Assembly (NCBI GenBank): GCA_023055355.1
Contig: JALJCS010000034.1
Location: 5,780,001-5,844,000, forward strand
DNA: 64,000 nucleotides
Direction: 5' to 3'
Source of the DNA: Agelaius tricolor
Lineage: Eukaryota > Chordata > Aves > Passeriformes > Icteridae
Of the stretch, positions 1 through 13,809 are shown piece by piece. The notes under the pieces are model-generated. The model saw only the letters and a list, made by a program, of their open reading frames with translations. It searched no databases and had not been told where the DNA came from. Numbering within the stretch: the first letter of the stretch is position 1; the number at the start of each line of letters is the position of its first letter. The position numbers were made by a program, and so were the translations under genes.

Positions 1-3000
1 ACATATGTGCTGTTTTTTCCCAGTCCAGCAACAGTAAGTGTTAAGTAGATGATAGCTCCAAAATGCAACATGTATATCATATTTTGTGACTAACACAATC
101 TCCCAGTCAGGACATTTTGATCTTCCAGTTATATCTAGGGACTTTGGCAGGAAATGATCTTTTTACATGCTCTCATAAACTCTCACGAAGTCTGGTTTTG
201 GTTCACTCTTACTGCTAAAGAACACCAATAGTTTCTCTTTGGTTTCCCAGTGTATGTTTACCAAGCTGATAAAGGCTGCAAGGCGGATCGAAAGAAACAC
301 TTGGTTTATTTTCTTTTACTTTGGCAGTGATAAGAGTGTGGAGTCCCATTTTAAAACCAGGAGAAAAATAATTGGCATGTCCCAGTTATTTTTTATACAC
401 AGGCACACATGAATGCATGCACACACAGATTTTAGGGTTTTTTATGGGTACCTTCTTGACTTGCAGCCAAGCCATGTCAATGCGAGCCAGCTCATGTATT
501 TAATTGTATCAGCATATAATGGCAGACAGATTTTCTTCCTTTCTGCACTTTTCCTAGGAAAGCTTGTTTTTTACTAGGAAACAGGAGAGTGCATGGTAAA
601 AGAAGTAAACCCCCTGCTTCCATCATCCAGGAGAGATTAAAAACACAGACATATCTAGATGATAAACTGAAACACAGTATCGTGCCCCCTGTGTAATTTA
701 TGGAATACATGCCTGAACTAATAAACGCCTCAGGGAATAGTTAGTGGTGAGTAGAAGCCTTAAGTGCAGTGGTTACATTAAAATCAGCCTAGACTAGCTT
801 TGCTTTTAGGTACAGGCAACAAAACAGAAGCTGCAGTCCAAAACTCAAAAAAAATCTTCTGAACTTTCAGCCCTCTGTGTCTCTGTCTCCCTTTCCACAA
901 ACACACAACCCTCTCAGTAAATTCCAAGCAGGAAATAACAAAAAATTGCTTGGAAAACACAGATATTACTGTTCTTTTATTATGGTCAACATTCAGCAGA
1001 ATATGCAAAATAATACACTTTATGCCTTTTAGGCTTGAAACTGATGTGAAGAGAACAAAAAGGACTGCAAGTTCTTTATCCAGCATGTTGGGTTGAAGGT
1101 AAGGTCACTGCTTGCCAGCAGGCTATGACTGACTCTAATTAAACATTTTTTATACCACTCATCTGTGGCTGGGGAACATGTCATTAAAACACAGGAAACA
1201 TTAATCTACAGATTAATGCTATAGAAAGAAAACTTTTACACAATCTTTACTCAACAATTAAAAGAAGCTTACAAAACTTTAACCCTTGGAATACCACAAC
1301 ACCACCACCTAGTAAGAGCTCCAAGTGGATGTTACTCTGATAATTACCTGTTTCTTCATCAAGTAACACCAGTTTTGCACCAGTGTGAGGGTACTTACCC
1401 CAATACGGTTCCATTCTTTTGCCTCCATACTCACAGACCTTAAATTAGGGAATTGGCTGCGTGTATTTACTGCATTTTTGACTGTTTGGAACAAACTTCA
1501 AGTGCTTTTCAGAAAAATGGTGGGTGATCACTCTGTAAATCCCTATGTTTCAGGCTAGTCAAGAGCCCAGCATATACTGTTATTTATTCATTATTTATTT
1601 TTGTCAAGCACTGTGGTCCATCTTGAAGCAATTGCATTGCTGTGTGAAGGCATCTCCATGCTAGCTCCATCTGCTTATGAAACCAAGCAGTGTTTTGGGG
1701 CAGGAGGGTAGGGACAGAGGGGCATTTATGGATGGACACAGATTTCTACGCTCTTGTCTGTTTACCAGAAGTACACAAAATTTGCTGTTGCATCTGAGGT
1801 GATATTTAGTTCTTGCACTGAATCCCCCCATTTATTCTCTTTCCTTTCTGTAAGGAGTTATATTTAAGTTCAAACCCTTAAAAAGAGGTTTATAGAGACT
1901 AGAAATGGTCTAACTAGTAACATTCATTTTGTCTTAGATTTTATCAATCTATATACCTACAGAGAGCAGATTCAGTATTTTTGTAGGTATGCAATTAATT
2001 TGAGGACATTTTCTTCTATTGGTTCCTATATATGAATATGCATAGATAAAGAAAGAGAACATTTATATTTAACATTTCAATCTGCACTTTTAGAAATGCA
2101 GCACACAGTTTCACCAGTAGCATATTATCACTGCTCTTACTTTTCAGGTTTTTTCATAACAAAAAGTCTGTCATCCAGTCCTCACTGTTACAAAAGCATT
2201 TAGTTAAACTAGTTAAACAAGTTCAGATTGTTGCTGGAACCACAGTGGAAATATTTACAGTAAAACTCACCTGGCTTCAAGTATTGTTCCAAAGTTGAAA
2301 TTCAGCCCAGTCTTGGAAGTTCACAAAGGTTCATTAGCTTATTTGAGCAAAACCCAGGCTCGTTTTCAAGTAAACTTTGGCTGATATTTAGTTCTAGATA
2401 AAGGGCACAGTATGATAGTGATATGATTAAAATGGCTTGAATGCAAACCCTCTGCTCCCTCTTGAGAAGTGGAAGAGAAACATTATTGTTTTGGTTACCC
2501 ATTCAACACTCATAAAATCGGCCACTCACTTTCAGAGGGAGGTTTGCTGCTCATGCTCACAAATACTCACTGAGCAGCCAAAGGATTTACACAGTCAGCT
2601 AAAAAAATACAAAATGTGGGCAAGTGAAAGCATGGCTGGTTATTTAGGGAGTTAAAATGTCTTCAAAACTGGAACGGGCAAATTGTGTTCTACCTTAGCA
2701 AGAGACAAAAAGGGAAAACAGCATCCTCCAAATCCTTACAGACTTAAAAATCTATTCCACATCCTCATCATCACTTGACAGATTTATAAATTAATTGTTT
2801 CTTATTGTCCATTAACCCAGTGACCCAGATTTTACTGCAGCTCTGATCCAAACAAAAATCTTTCTAATCAAATGGGAAGATCCTTAATGAAGTTTAAGGA
2901 CACAGTGAAACCTGGTCTGTCCTACCATGCCATATTGCATGTTACTAATCGGCACAGAGCCACAGCTAGTTTGTCAGGATTAAACAAGAGAGGAATAAGA

Positions 3001-5210
3001 AAGTATTACTACCTCCTCTGAGGCTTCAAATCAGTTTTCAGTCTGCTGTGATGACCTTGGCCACCTTCAAGGCTCCCTGGAGAAAAGAAGGAAAGGAAAT
3101 TAATAAATAGGGTTCATAAAGATGGCTGCAGGTCTAAAGAGCATCCACTGCTCTCTTTTTTCCTCCCATGGTATATTGTGAAGAAAGACTGCCTCAACCA
3201 TATGAAAATATAATAAAATGCATATGTTTCTTTATATATGGAAAAGGTATGTAATTAATTTTGGTTTAAAATAAGAAAAAATGGGCTGGGTGAATATGTG
3301 CTCACTATAAAAGAGAAAAGACCACTTTTTTTTTCTTTTTTTTAAAAAGGCTCTTCTTAAAAAATTCCTAGTAAAACAAGCAGATGGACTAATTTCACTT
3401 AAGCTAAAAATAATACACAAGTGGAGAAAGCTAAGCTCGAGTCTCCCTGTGTAGGGAGTGTTAGGTATATATTTAGAGGGATCCACATTTTCCTTGGCAG
3501 CTTGGGACAGGAATCAAAGGCATACCTTTGCTGCTTAACAAATCATCATCTTTACCTTTACTGCTTAGGAAAAGAGGACCAGAAGTCTCAGTTGAGTACT
3601 GAACCTTCTGGTTGTCCACATAGTTTTTAGTTCCTTCCCTGGCTCCACTTTGGAGTCTTTCAGCCAGCTCTCTTCAAGACAAATGTGGAATGGAGAATTT
3701 TAATCCTGATGCAATCTGGATTCAAGGAGAGAGTGCTCCATGACTCTGGGTCTAGAAACTCTACCTTGGTTTGTGCTTGATGGTATAAATGCAACTGCAT
3801 GGATTTTTCCAAGGCATGGGAATGTTTTCAGGAGGCAAGAAAGGCTTTTAGGAAACAGCCTTGCCCTGTGCTCTTATGGGATGTTAGAAATCCTGCTGCA
3901 AGTTTAATTTGTATATATTCAGATATGACCAAGTCCCAGTATTTATTCTCTATACTGCCCCTCTCTTTGACAGCTATGTCAGGAAATCAAGGAAACATCA
4001 CAAAAATCCAGGTTTGATTGTGGATACTGTTTGATACAGTGCAGAAATAAAAGACCTTCTATTTAAAGCACAGAGCTGCTCTTCCTAAAAATGTGGAATA
4101 CACCAGATTTTGGGCTCCTCCTAATCAGCTACTTGTAATTTTTCTACTTAAAGAAGGGAAGTTTCCCTCTTTCAGCTCAGTCTGAGTTTTTCCTTATATT
4201 TACTCTCCCCTGACCTGCTAAGGAGGGGAGTGACAGAGCAGATTTGGTGGGCACTTGTTGTCCAGCTCAGGGTCAACCCACCACACAAACCAAGGAACCA
4301 AAATCACAGGGTTAAGCATGAGGAAGAAGGGGAAGGGAAAAGGGAAGGGAGAAGTGGAAAAAGAGATGGACCTTTTTGAGAGGTGGTAAAAATCAACTTA
4401 AAACAATCATTTTACTTATAAAATCTAAACCGAAATTAATCACAATCTCAAAAACATAGATCTTGCATATTTATACCAGGTTTCCCTTTGGAATACAATC
4501 ACATTTTAAATCATGACTAAGCAGACTAAATAGTACTAGGTACTCTAATTTCTATTCATAATTTAAAGTATTTCTGAAGTGAGCAATCCCTGAGTGAAGA
4601 AAGAATGTAAACTCAGAGTATGTGTTCAGTAACATTTGCTTAGTGAAAAAAAAAAATCTTTAGAGTTGCTACTGTGGCTCACTATTAAATCTGAGTAGCT
4701 GGGTCTGAATGATTTATGTGCTAAGTTATTAAAAGTAAATCAAATAAACACATGGGAACACCAGTCAGTCCTTTTGCTCTTGCTAAATCCCCCTCAGGTT
4801 ATTTCTCATATATCAGCAGTGTGGCCAAGCAGGCTGCAGGACTGCTCAAGTGTCATGACAATATTTTGGCATCTCCAATAAGCAGTGACAAAGCGGAAGG
4901 CTTGACACTCTCAAAAAGTGTTTTGGAAATGTTTATTCATGTAATTATGACAAGCTGTGTTAATTAATGCTGAAGGACCCTTCTCACTTTCCCAAAATTA
5001 CACTTATCTTGGTGTCTTGAACATTTTCAGGATGTATTTGAGACCCTTAGAAATATATTTATGCACATGAAACATAAAACACCTTTTCAGAGCTGCAATC
5101 CTGCAGTCATACCCTATTTTCTTCTTCCAAGTTTCACAGTGATTAAGTTTCAACATCAGTTTCCTTAATGAGTCATTATATCTGAAAATGATTTTACTAT
5201 AATCCATGTT
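1..5210. other. AT-rich unique sequence, no gene recognised
   Basis: I see no coding region, RNA gene or recognisable repeat here apart from the exon-like block at 3013-3076. Open frames are short (72-100 codons at most) and look like chance. Short A and T runs (for example near 3326-3353 and 4648) are ordinary low-complexity sequence. Confidence 0.6.
3013..3076 (-). other. exon-like segment with strong splice acceptor
   Basis: Read on the minus strand, a long pyrimidine tract ending TTCTTTTCTCCAG precedes a 64-nt block that ends GAGGAG and is followed by GTAGTAAT, a moderate donor. One of the three frames is open through the block (two nucleotides in front, two behind, 20 codons) and begins Ser-Leu-Glu-Gly-Gly. 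I do not recognise the peptide. It could be an exon of an unannotated transcript, a cryptic exon, or chance. Isolated good splice-site pairs occur by chance in tens of kilobases of intron-like DNA, so confidence is low. Confidence 0.22.
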
Positions 5211-5340
5211 GAATCACAGAATGGTTTGGTTTGGAAGGCACCTTTAAGATCAGCCAGTTCTAGGCTCCTGGCCATGGGCAGGGACACCTTTCTATAGATC
5301 AGGTTTGCTCAAGTAGAATGTGTCCCTCACTGTGGCAGGG
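5211..5340 (-). mobile_element. CR1 LINE, 3'-end fragment
   Basis: The plus strand starts GAATCACAGAATGGTTTGG and continues through GGAAGGCACCTTTAAGATC and CCATGGGCAGGGACACC. This is the reverse complement of the CR1 3' untranslated end, so the element lies on the minus strand. It is 5'-truncated to about 130 bp, as is usual for CR1. Its match fades after the CAGGTTTGCTC part, so the inner boundary is approximate. Confidence 0.9.
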
Positions 5341-7441
5341 ACAAATTAAAGTTAAGTTAACCAAGTTTAAAAGATTTAAAATATATCTTCAGTCAAAAAG
5401 CCTTACTGGCATCATCTCAGGCTTTTTCCCTATGTGACTATTTTGCACAGAATATTGCAAACCATACATAAATTACATTCATTTTTATAAGGATATCTTT
5501 CACATTATGTTCTCTGTTGTGGAAACTTTCCCATACACAAAGAACATCCATTATATTTTACTTCATTCTAATCCCAGTTATGCTTGTCAGGATTCATGAA
5601 AGCTCAGTGCACTCATTCAAGCTGTGAGAGAGCAGACTTTAGAGGGCTATGCCTTTTTAGACTGCTCTTCTTTCAGGTTCATCTATGATGAAATAAATAG
5701 TGTGGGCCCATGTTGTTTCTCAAGGAGGCTTACAAAGAAATTGTCCATGTTTAGGATCTCAGCCAGCGAAATAATTTCCCTTTCATATTCTTTCTTACTG
5801 GAACACCAAGATGGAAAATTCATCATATTTGCTGAAGGAATAAAAGATTATTTTCACGTAGGAGCATGCTCCCCAATTAACCAGTTCCCATGGCTGTCAC
5901 AGACACACACAAATATCACTGGTTTATACCACTAGATGTGTGTTCTGACCTGGAAAATTGTCACCATTTCTAAATGGAGATGTAGCTATCTGTGAAACTG
6001 CCTTGAAGAAGTCTACCCTTCACTTCTGAAGGCACAGCTCACAGTGCTCTGCAGTGTGACCTCTTTATCACACAGGACTTGGGAAAATGCACAATTAAAG
6101 TTATTTGTTTGGACATTCTTTTCCTACCCTTATCATCACTTCTCTCTTAATTCACAGCTAACCTTCATATTCTGAAACAGGTTATGACTTTTCACAGAGT
6201 TACTCCTGAGAACTAACATTGCCAAGCATTTCTATTTCCAGTTATTTATTAATAAAAACAGAAGTTTCACATAAAAAGGATGTTAGTTCTCAGTGTTTTC
6301 TCTCCACATAAAACGTTGGCTTTCTTAAAAAACAGCAAAACCCATTAATATCCCATCCCATTTTCTTTCACCTGTCCTGGTGTCCCACGTAAGTTAAGTT
6401 GGTTGGTTTGTATTCCCAAGGATCAGGTTCTCAGCTAGAATGAAAAATAAAAGTTACTGGAAACCTTCAGGAGGGGGCCACCATTCTTCTCTGAAGGCCA
6501 AAAAATGGCAGATGAGAGTGGCAGTACTTTTATGCCAGCACATTTACCACAGACAGTTCTCTTAAGCAATCCTCAAATGAACTGCAGCCAAAACAGAGAT
6601 TTCAGCTGAAGTTTTCAGTATTTGGATTGCCTCTAAATCAACAGAACACACAGAGAAAACATTTCTTATGCTGGGAAAAAATAGTTATTTTTAAATAGCT
6701 TCCATTTTCCTATTAAACAGAATAGCACTTTCATAAAGTAAAATACTCATATTAATGAGCCCTCTGTAGTGACCAACAGCAAAGAGTGAGGAATCAAATA
6801 TGAGATTATTCTTATTGATTCTTATGTCATTACACTTGAGAAATAGTCTGCAGATACCATCTGCAGGTAAACCCTGAAATTCAATTGACACAAATTGCAG
6901 CCCAAGACCACCTCTGAGTTCAAAATTCAGTTCTATCCATTCCAGTTTTGCCAAGCCATTTTCAAATTCCAGAAGAAATTTTAAAATCCTCACAAAAGAG
7001 TAATGTTATGATGGAGAAAAATAACTATTTACTAGTGCTACAGCTCATTTCAGATACCATTTCAGATTCTGAAAAAGCTAACTTGCATTTAAAAATTGAA
7101 AAAGAAATAAGTTGCCATTGGGCATTACAAATGATATATAGCTAATTCTGTAAGTCCTTGGAAGTTAGGAAGAAATATATGAGTTTTCTTCTCAAAGTAC
7201 AGGCACTCTATTCCCATCCCTACAATCAGAAAAGGTTAAGCTGTTCTCTGAGCCACTTATTTTTGGGTCAGCAAAGTAAGAGCACTGCTAAAATGTAAGG
7301 TTTCATCTTTCAACAGGAAATGTCTGCCTGGAGTAAGATTTTCTTTCACAGCAGCCCCGAGTTTATGGTAGCAATGGCTTGCACTGCAGGGAAGGTGAGG
7401 GAGAGAACAAGTACCAGGTATTGTGCCCAAAACTGGGTGGA

Positions 7442-7479
7442 AAAGCTGAACAACTTTTTGTAAAGCTGAACAACTTTTT
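7442..7479. repeat. tandem duplication, 2 x 18 bp
   Basis: AAAGCTGAACAACTTTTT occurs at 7442-7459 and again, unchanged, at 7462-7479, a period of 20 bp. Two perfect copies point to a recent slippage or duplication event. Confidence 0.9.
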
Positions 7480-8341
7480 TCCCTTCCATTCCAGAGGGAA
7501 AGTGGTAGGTGTTCTCCAACACTGCCTAATTTATTTACTTTTATTTAGAAATGTATAAGGTGTTCTTTTCTTGAGCACAAATAAAATCAAGAAACAAGAG
7601 ATGGTTTTCCACTCACTTTTCCAAGCGTCTCTTAGTCCAACAGCTGTTTCCTCAGGGACACCTTCTCCACGCCACACTAAGCTCTGTCTCCTGTCCTTTT
7701 ACCAGCTCCTACATCAGATTCTTTCATCTTTTCCTCATCTCTCCCACAGATAGGCAAACAACCAAAAAACAGAGGCTGGGAGAACTGTTCTTGTTTCCAA
7801 TGGCCTTCAGTGAGCCTTTCCTGCATCCTGACACCTTGTATGGGTGACATGCAACACCTTTACACCACTTTTGAGTGCCAGCAACACCTTTACAACTGTT
7901 TAATTTCCTTTAAGGCCCTAAAATTGCATTGATTCACTAATTCTTTTAGGCTTTCAGGAAACTTAGTTTTAGCTATAGAGTTTCTTTTCCTTACTTTGTT
8001 TCTTACATTTAAATAATCTTTACTATGTTTTAATAATGCATTTTAAAGCACTGATGATCAATAGGAAGAAGGTATTCCCCAGAAATCAGGACTATATGAA
8101 ATAGGCAGAATACCTAGAAAGCAACTTTAGATTAATAGCTATCACTTGTTAAAAGGGAAAAAAAATTGCCAGAAGAGAATGCTATTATCTGAAAAATTCA
8201 GATGGTTAGCCAGGAAAAGCCAAGAACCTTTTCAGAGTCACTAAGATGAATTGTAGATTTCTGAGGAACTGCCACTCTATTCTTTGATTTAGTGGTTTTT
8301 CATGCTAACAAACCTCAGAGCATGAAAGATAAGGCTCTCAT

Positions 8342-8419
8342 TTCATCAGTCACCTCCAAAGCACAGGTACAACTGGTGTCTGTATTCATCAGTCACCTCC
8401 AAAGCACAGGTACAACTGG
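8342..8419. repeat. perfect 35-bp duplication, period 43 bp
   Basis: A 35-bp unit starting TTCATCAGTCACCTCC and ending GGTACAACTGG is present at 8342-8376 and 8385-8419 with no mismatch, separated by 8 bp. Perfect identity of a 35-bp unit implies a young duplication that may be variable between individuals. Confidence 0.95.
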
Positions 8420-8472
8420 GCAGAGAAGAAAGGAGAAGTACACCATGGGTGATTTTCATGAGGCAATGGTAC

Positions 8473-8490
8473 TTTTTTTTTTTTTTTTTT
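8473..8490. repeat. poly(T) tract, 18 bp
   Basis: An uninterrupted run of 18 T. No retroposed gene is recognisable next to it. Confidence 0.95.
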
Positions 8491-10659
8491 GAGCCCCAAA
8501 AGCAACCAGCAGTGTTAACTTTCTATGAATATCTCCAAGTTACAGCAGCAACAATAGCATTAGATAATTCTAACACTAAAAAAAAGCTGAGGTCAAGTTA
8601 CCTCCACTATCAGGATGGAAGTCTTGTTTAAGCCCAGCTGGACTACCAGCTCATTTCAAGTTTTCTGCTGAATTTATATTGAGTGCTAATGATCTCCAGC
8701 TAATTCCAGATTGGAGTTAAGAGCTTACAACAGAAACTGACCTTTGCTGTCCCAGAGGAAAAAAGGGAGTGAAATGATTATCTGAGGCTATTTGTAAGGT
8801 CTGAAAACTCACTTAATGGATCAATAAATCAAAGAGTGAATGAAGCTGGTTTAGAAAGCAGGTGTGTGGATTCTAGTACTGAATAGGTGTTTCATGTGAG
8901 AGAACAGTGTGGGTTGTGTTAGACTGAATAAAATCAGTTGAACTGTGTCCTGTAAATCCCTAAAGCAGGATGACATTTGTTCTACCTTCTTGTAAGAACA
9001 CAGTAAAACACCCTTGGACATGTGGCTTGCACAAAATGTGCCAGCATAATATGCATGGAATATCTGGTGAGTTTTGATGCAGTACACTGGTAACAGATAA
9101 ATGCATGAGTGTTTATCAAGGTGGATCAGTCAAGAGTTTCCAGGAAACATCAAAGACTGTTTAGTGCTCATATTTAGGATATTTTCTCATTTAAGACAGA
9201 ATAATATATCACTGAACCACCATTAAAGAAAAATGATGGACAGGACAAAAAGAAGACCAGCTTGCTTAGGAAAATTAAAAGCAAGTAAAGCCCTAAATCT
9301 CATCTTTCCTCTCCTGTGCATGGCATGAGGAAACTGTTTTTTCCAAGTGATACTCAGCTTGCCAGCAGATATATAGAAAACTACCACAGGAAATGCTGCA
9401 AGAGCCACCCACATTATCTCAAGAGTGCTTCAGTAATCCATTGGTAAATCAGTGGTCTTCATTCATGTATCAGAATATCTGTCCTGGAATATTTTAAGAT
9501 AGTTTTGTCAGTTTAATTATTAAAATATGCCAGACTTGGGTTTTTGTTACAAAAAATGGTGGAAATAGTAGAGAAAACAGGCTTGCTCTCTGACAACACA
9601 TAATACTTTAGTTTAGGTAAATGTGAAAGGCACTGCACAATGTGCTGTAGTGTACCACAATGCTCAGTGTTCACCCAGCAGAAAGATTTACTCAGTAAAA
9701 TCACACTTTTTCCAACTCTTCTCATTCCATGCCGATGTATTACAGTGGAATAAGGCCAGAGCCTTATTCTATTCCATGTTAAATAAACACAGAACAAGTA
9801 GGTAGCACACAAACCTATTTTTTACTTCACAGATCTCTTAAGACAGAGTACATATGAATGTCCCCTTGCCCCTAAAAACTTTGTAACAGCAGTCTGGAAT
9901 ATGATTCTTTTGGCAAAGCCAACTCCAAGCCAATACTTGCTGATATTATCACTGCAGCACCTTCCTCCATAGAAATTTGTCCCAGACAGTACATTTTTGA
10001 GCTAAATCCAATAATCATCCTGAAATAGCATTTTCCAAATGTTTTCCAGTCCATAACAGGCAGAGTCTAGTAAAGCATTTAGTATAACTTTGGTAGAAGG
10101 AAACCTGTACTTCCAGTAAATCTTTCTAAGCATTCAGAAAATATTAAATTGGAAGGAACTGTTAGTCTGTTGGGATGTGATAAACATTCAGTATCAACCT
10201 AGACAATTACAGAAGTTGCTTAGCATCAAATAAAGTCAGGTGCAAAATTCTTAGCTTAAATCAGGGAAATTATATGCACAAAGCCAGAATGAAGAATGAT
10301 TAAGTAGCAGCTGCTAAGAGGTTTTAGGAGCACCATGGATCACCAGCTGAACATAAATCAAAGTTGTACTCTGTGGAGAGAGCAGGCATCACATTGGGAT
10401 GTGTTTTACAGAATTGCCTGAGAAAGGATGGAGATGGAGCCCTTCCTGTGACTGTGCCAGGAGACTTCTGGATGCCTGCCCTGGAAACACCAAACCAGGA
10501 ACAAAGTTCACCATTTAGAGAGTCTGCAAAGGGGTGGTGAGAGTGAGAATAAGTGATAAGGGGAAGGAGATGAGGAGACAGGGGAGGGGGAGAAAGGAAA
10601 GGCTGAAGCTGCTTAATTAAGAGAAAGCAGGATGAGGGCGAGAGCAGTGTTCAAATAAC

Positions 10660-10920
10660 AGAAATGAGAACAGCTCTTAAACCACTTGGACTTCCAGGAG
10701 CAAACAGCCATGAAGTTATGGAATTAAACTTCAGCAGCAAAGATGAGTTGTCCACTGGGGGGAGGCTAATAAAGCTATCAGGCAGGCCCAGGGAAAGCAA
10801 GGGCCCTCCATCACTGGAAGCCCTGAAGACAAATGTGTTAAGAGACACAGATGCACTTGATTCTCCCAGTGGGGCAGCAGAGACCTCAGCAGGCACTTTC
10901 CAGCCTTACAGTCAATTATC
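10660..10920 (+). mobile_element. possible decayed CR1 3' end
   Basis: The segment is richer in GC than its surroundings. It keeps an ordered set of weak CR1 resemblances: CCATCACTGGAAGCCCTGAAG resembles the CR1 'CCATCCCTGGAAGC' block, and GCACTTTCCAGCCTTACAG resembles 'GGTCCCTTCCAACC'. Both lie in the order and roughly the spacing expected for a plus-strand CR1. This would also explain an open frame of 101 codons here (10664-10969), which otherwise looks like nothing known. The match is poor and could be coincidence. Confidence 0.35.
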
Positions 10921-11275
10921 CTGTGCTTCTACACAACCATTGCCATCACAGTATTATTCATCTCTTTAGAAACCATGCAGCCACTACTGAAATAAAATAA
11001 AGGGAGAAGAGGGGGTGATGAGTTTTTTTAATAAGTTTCTTGTGATGGATGTGAGTCCCTGATAGGCTCCTGGGTGCCTATTAAGGAAATCTCCAGATGG
11101 ATACAAGTCTAATACTTCCCATTTTGTCTTCTTTTTTACCCTCACTACGATTATTTAGATTCCATTTTGTTTATGCTAATCTTAGTGCATCACATCCTCC
11201 ACTCCAGCAATTTTCAAATGCAACCCCTCAGAACAGCCCAAGAGATCCCCCTGCATGATAAAGAAGTGCCAGGAA

Positions 11276-11318
11276 TTTTTTTCTTCTTCTTCTTTTCTTT
11301 TCTTTTTTTTTTTTTTAA
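11276..11318. repeat. T-rich / TTC low-complexity tract
   Basis: A pyrimidine tract made of TTC repeats followed by a run of T. Confidence 0.85.
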
Positions 11319-12477
11319 TGAACATGTTTTTGAGTTAATAATATGCTGAGGGAGCAGCTGCACTCAGCAAAACTCCAGCTATAAAACCCTGAAAAGCTTG
11401 TGTTTCTTTCACATCATACTGCAGCCAAGCCAGCTGAGCCTACATCTGCCTCAAATCACTGGCAGGTAAAGTTTGTGTCTCACTACAGGGATGTAGTCCC
11501 ACTGGGTTATTTTATTTATTTGAAGCAGAGCAAACTGAAACATTTGGTTTAGCTTGAAATCATGTTTCTCCCCAAAGTTCACATGAATTTCAACTGACTT
11601 TTTTTTTTTCCTCCTTTTTTTGCACTGTTTTGTTTTGATGTGCCTGATTTTACTGTGTGTGCTGCATACTTGCAGCCACAAACAAAAGCCATAGAACTGG
11701 TGGGGGATTGCCATGGCTCTTTGTGCTGCCATGTGCTTCAAGGACCACGACAAAGGAACGTGGTGCTTGTATTTGTAAATTCTGAAACACAGAAACCCAA
11801 GGTGGGCAGCACCAAGGCCAATTTGAGTTAGCAAACTCTAAAACTGGTGGGGAATATACACATATAACAGCAATCCAAATATCTCAGCTTTTCTCTTTTT
11901 CCAGCCCTGTTAGCTTTTACTGGTTTTGACGTTCCTCTTGCTATTTGCATCCACATTCCCTGAAATCATTTCTGTTCCCATAAATCCCTTCTGTATTGCC
12001 AACATTGCATTGAGTTTGTCTTTTCAGATGGTCATTCCAAAGAAATGCTGTGAAAAATCATTTTCCAAGCTCTTAAATCACGCCTGCACATACCACCCAG
12101 CTGATCTGGGGAGTACTGCTCGACCAAATTGTCATGTTCAAGGTTAGCAATGCCAGCTAAAGCAAACATTGGCCACAGGTCAATGCAGATCTTGCTTTGC
12201 CCTGCAATCCTCCCTGCTCGTCCTTGGTTACCTTCCTGCTCCCACCTCCCCCTGATTCAGGAACTTCAGTCACACAGATTTGAAGGTTGGCTTAAATAAG
12301 CTCCTTTAGCATCCCTCTCCAGCATCAATGACTCTTTCTCCCACCTCAAGAAATACCAGATGAAGCTGTTTAAGGATTTTTCTGATCTGTTCATCTACAC
12401 TTTTGAAATTATACCTTGTACTTATCTTTCCACATGAGAGTTTATTCTGGAGTCATTGAGTCAATGCATTTAGCCAG

Positions 12478-12495
12478 AAAAAAAAAAAAAAAAAA
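12478..12495. repeat. poly(A) tract, about 18 bp
   Basis: An uninterrupted run of A. The sequence to its left shows no recognisable gene or SINE that would make this a retroposon tail. Confidence 0.9.
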
Positions 12496-13809
12496 TTATA
12501 GGAACTTCAACAATTATCCAGGAGGAAAATAACATCAGTAAGTTTGACCAGATCAGTTAATTACAAATATCAGAAGACATTGATGGGAAATATTTTGTTG
12601 CTTCTTGACTGCTTTGAGAGGAAGAAGAGGGAATTATTTGGGAAAAAGTTTGAAATGAGCGAATAGATTTCACTGCATGAATGAAAGCAAGAAATTAGTG
12701 CCCAAGCCCAGTGGAAAGGCCCAAATAAAATACTTGCACATGGAAAGAGAATTCATTTTGCTTGTGTTCATAAATAAAGCATATAAACAGTGGATTTTGG
12801 ACTTTGTAATTCAGTGGAAATGTGAGTCAGAAAGTGTGAATTAATGTCATCAGATGCAGCCACTGACCTACTTGAATTAAAAAGACAGTTTTGACACGAT
12901 ATCAAGAACAACAGAGCAAAAATGAAAGCCAACAGAAAATGAATTTTCTAATCATTTTAAAGCAGTCATATGATCTCAGCTTTGAAAGCAGACCTCCTGC
13001 AGCTTTTAGCTGACTTTCATGGGACAGTAATTCATGACCCAGGGATCAATGACAGCTGCCAGTTCTGCTCAGAACACTGACAGTGGCTACCTGTTGGCCA
13101 GTGCACCTGTGACCCTGCAGTGAAAAAGCCACAGAGATCACAGATCAAGCAGCATTTGCTGCAGACATTAGTAGGAAAAATAAAACAACAAAGGCACAAC
13201 ACAAACCACATGTATAATTTGGCAAACAGAAGCATAAAAGTGCCAAACGATCTTTCACTGTCATGGACTCAGAAATGTCAAGGACTCAACCAGTCTTTAG
13301 TTCAGGAATACTGTGAGGTGTATTTTGTTCACCCTTCACACATACTGATCCTCTGAAAAATCTCCAAGGGGTAAAATCCTACAGTCTTTCATTAAGGATT
13401 GGTTAAAAGCTTAATTATATGCATAGTTGTCCACAGAAATCCAGGTGGGAGACTCTTTTTGTCATTTATTATCATCTATACACATGGCTGACATTTTGGC
13501 TTTTCCCCCTTTTGCTCCTCATTTATATCACTGCATTAACCATAGGGACACACTGATCCTTGCTGATAAAGTCAAGAAAAAATTCTTGCTACCTTACTCA
13601 GTGTCCTGTCACAGTTGAGATGACCACAATGCACAGACCATCACCACACAACTTCAGAAGGTTTCAGGTATTTACCCACAGAGACTAACACGCTGTCTGT
13701 TGCCACCGCTTGGGGCGTGGCGTCCTGGGTCGAGGACGGTTCTGTGGCGGCGCCTCTGCCACACAGGCCAAGCACATGCATGCACCAATGTGGTGGACAG
13801 TAACTGGCC

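Larger units (their letters stand above)
5341..10650. other. unique sequence, no gene recognised
   Basis: Apart from the small tandem duplications at 7442-7479 and 8342-8419 and an 18-T run at 8473-8490, nothing recognisable was found. Open frames are at most 103 codons, on both strands, and have no family resemblance. Confidence 0.55.
10970..13690. other. unique sequence, no gene recognised
   Basis: No gene is recognised. The segment contains a T/TTC-rich tract at about 11276-11318 and an A run at about 12478-12495. The largest open frame is 127 codons on the minus strand at 11451-11834. It runs across a lysine-rich stretch made by a T tract and is not convincing. Confidence 0.55.

Noticed and set aside
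13..40. Possible 10-nt microexon (TTTTTTCCCAG, TCCAGCAACA, GTAAGTG)
   Set aside because: It lies at the edge of the window, the frame cannot be tested, and such close site pairs occur by chance.
10664..10969. 101-codon frame with host-like composition
   Set aside because: It overlaps a probable decayed CR1 3' end, which explains both the GC content and the lack of stops better than a gene does.
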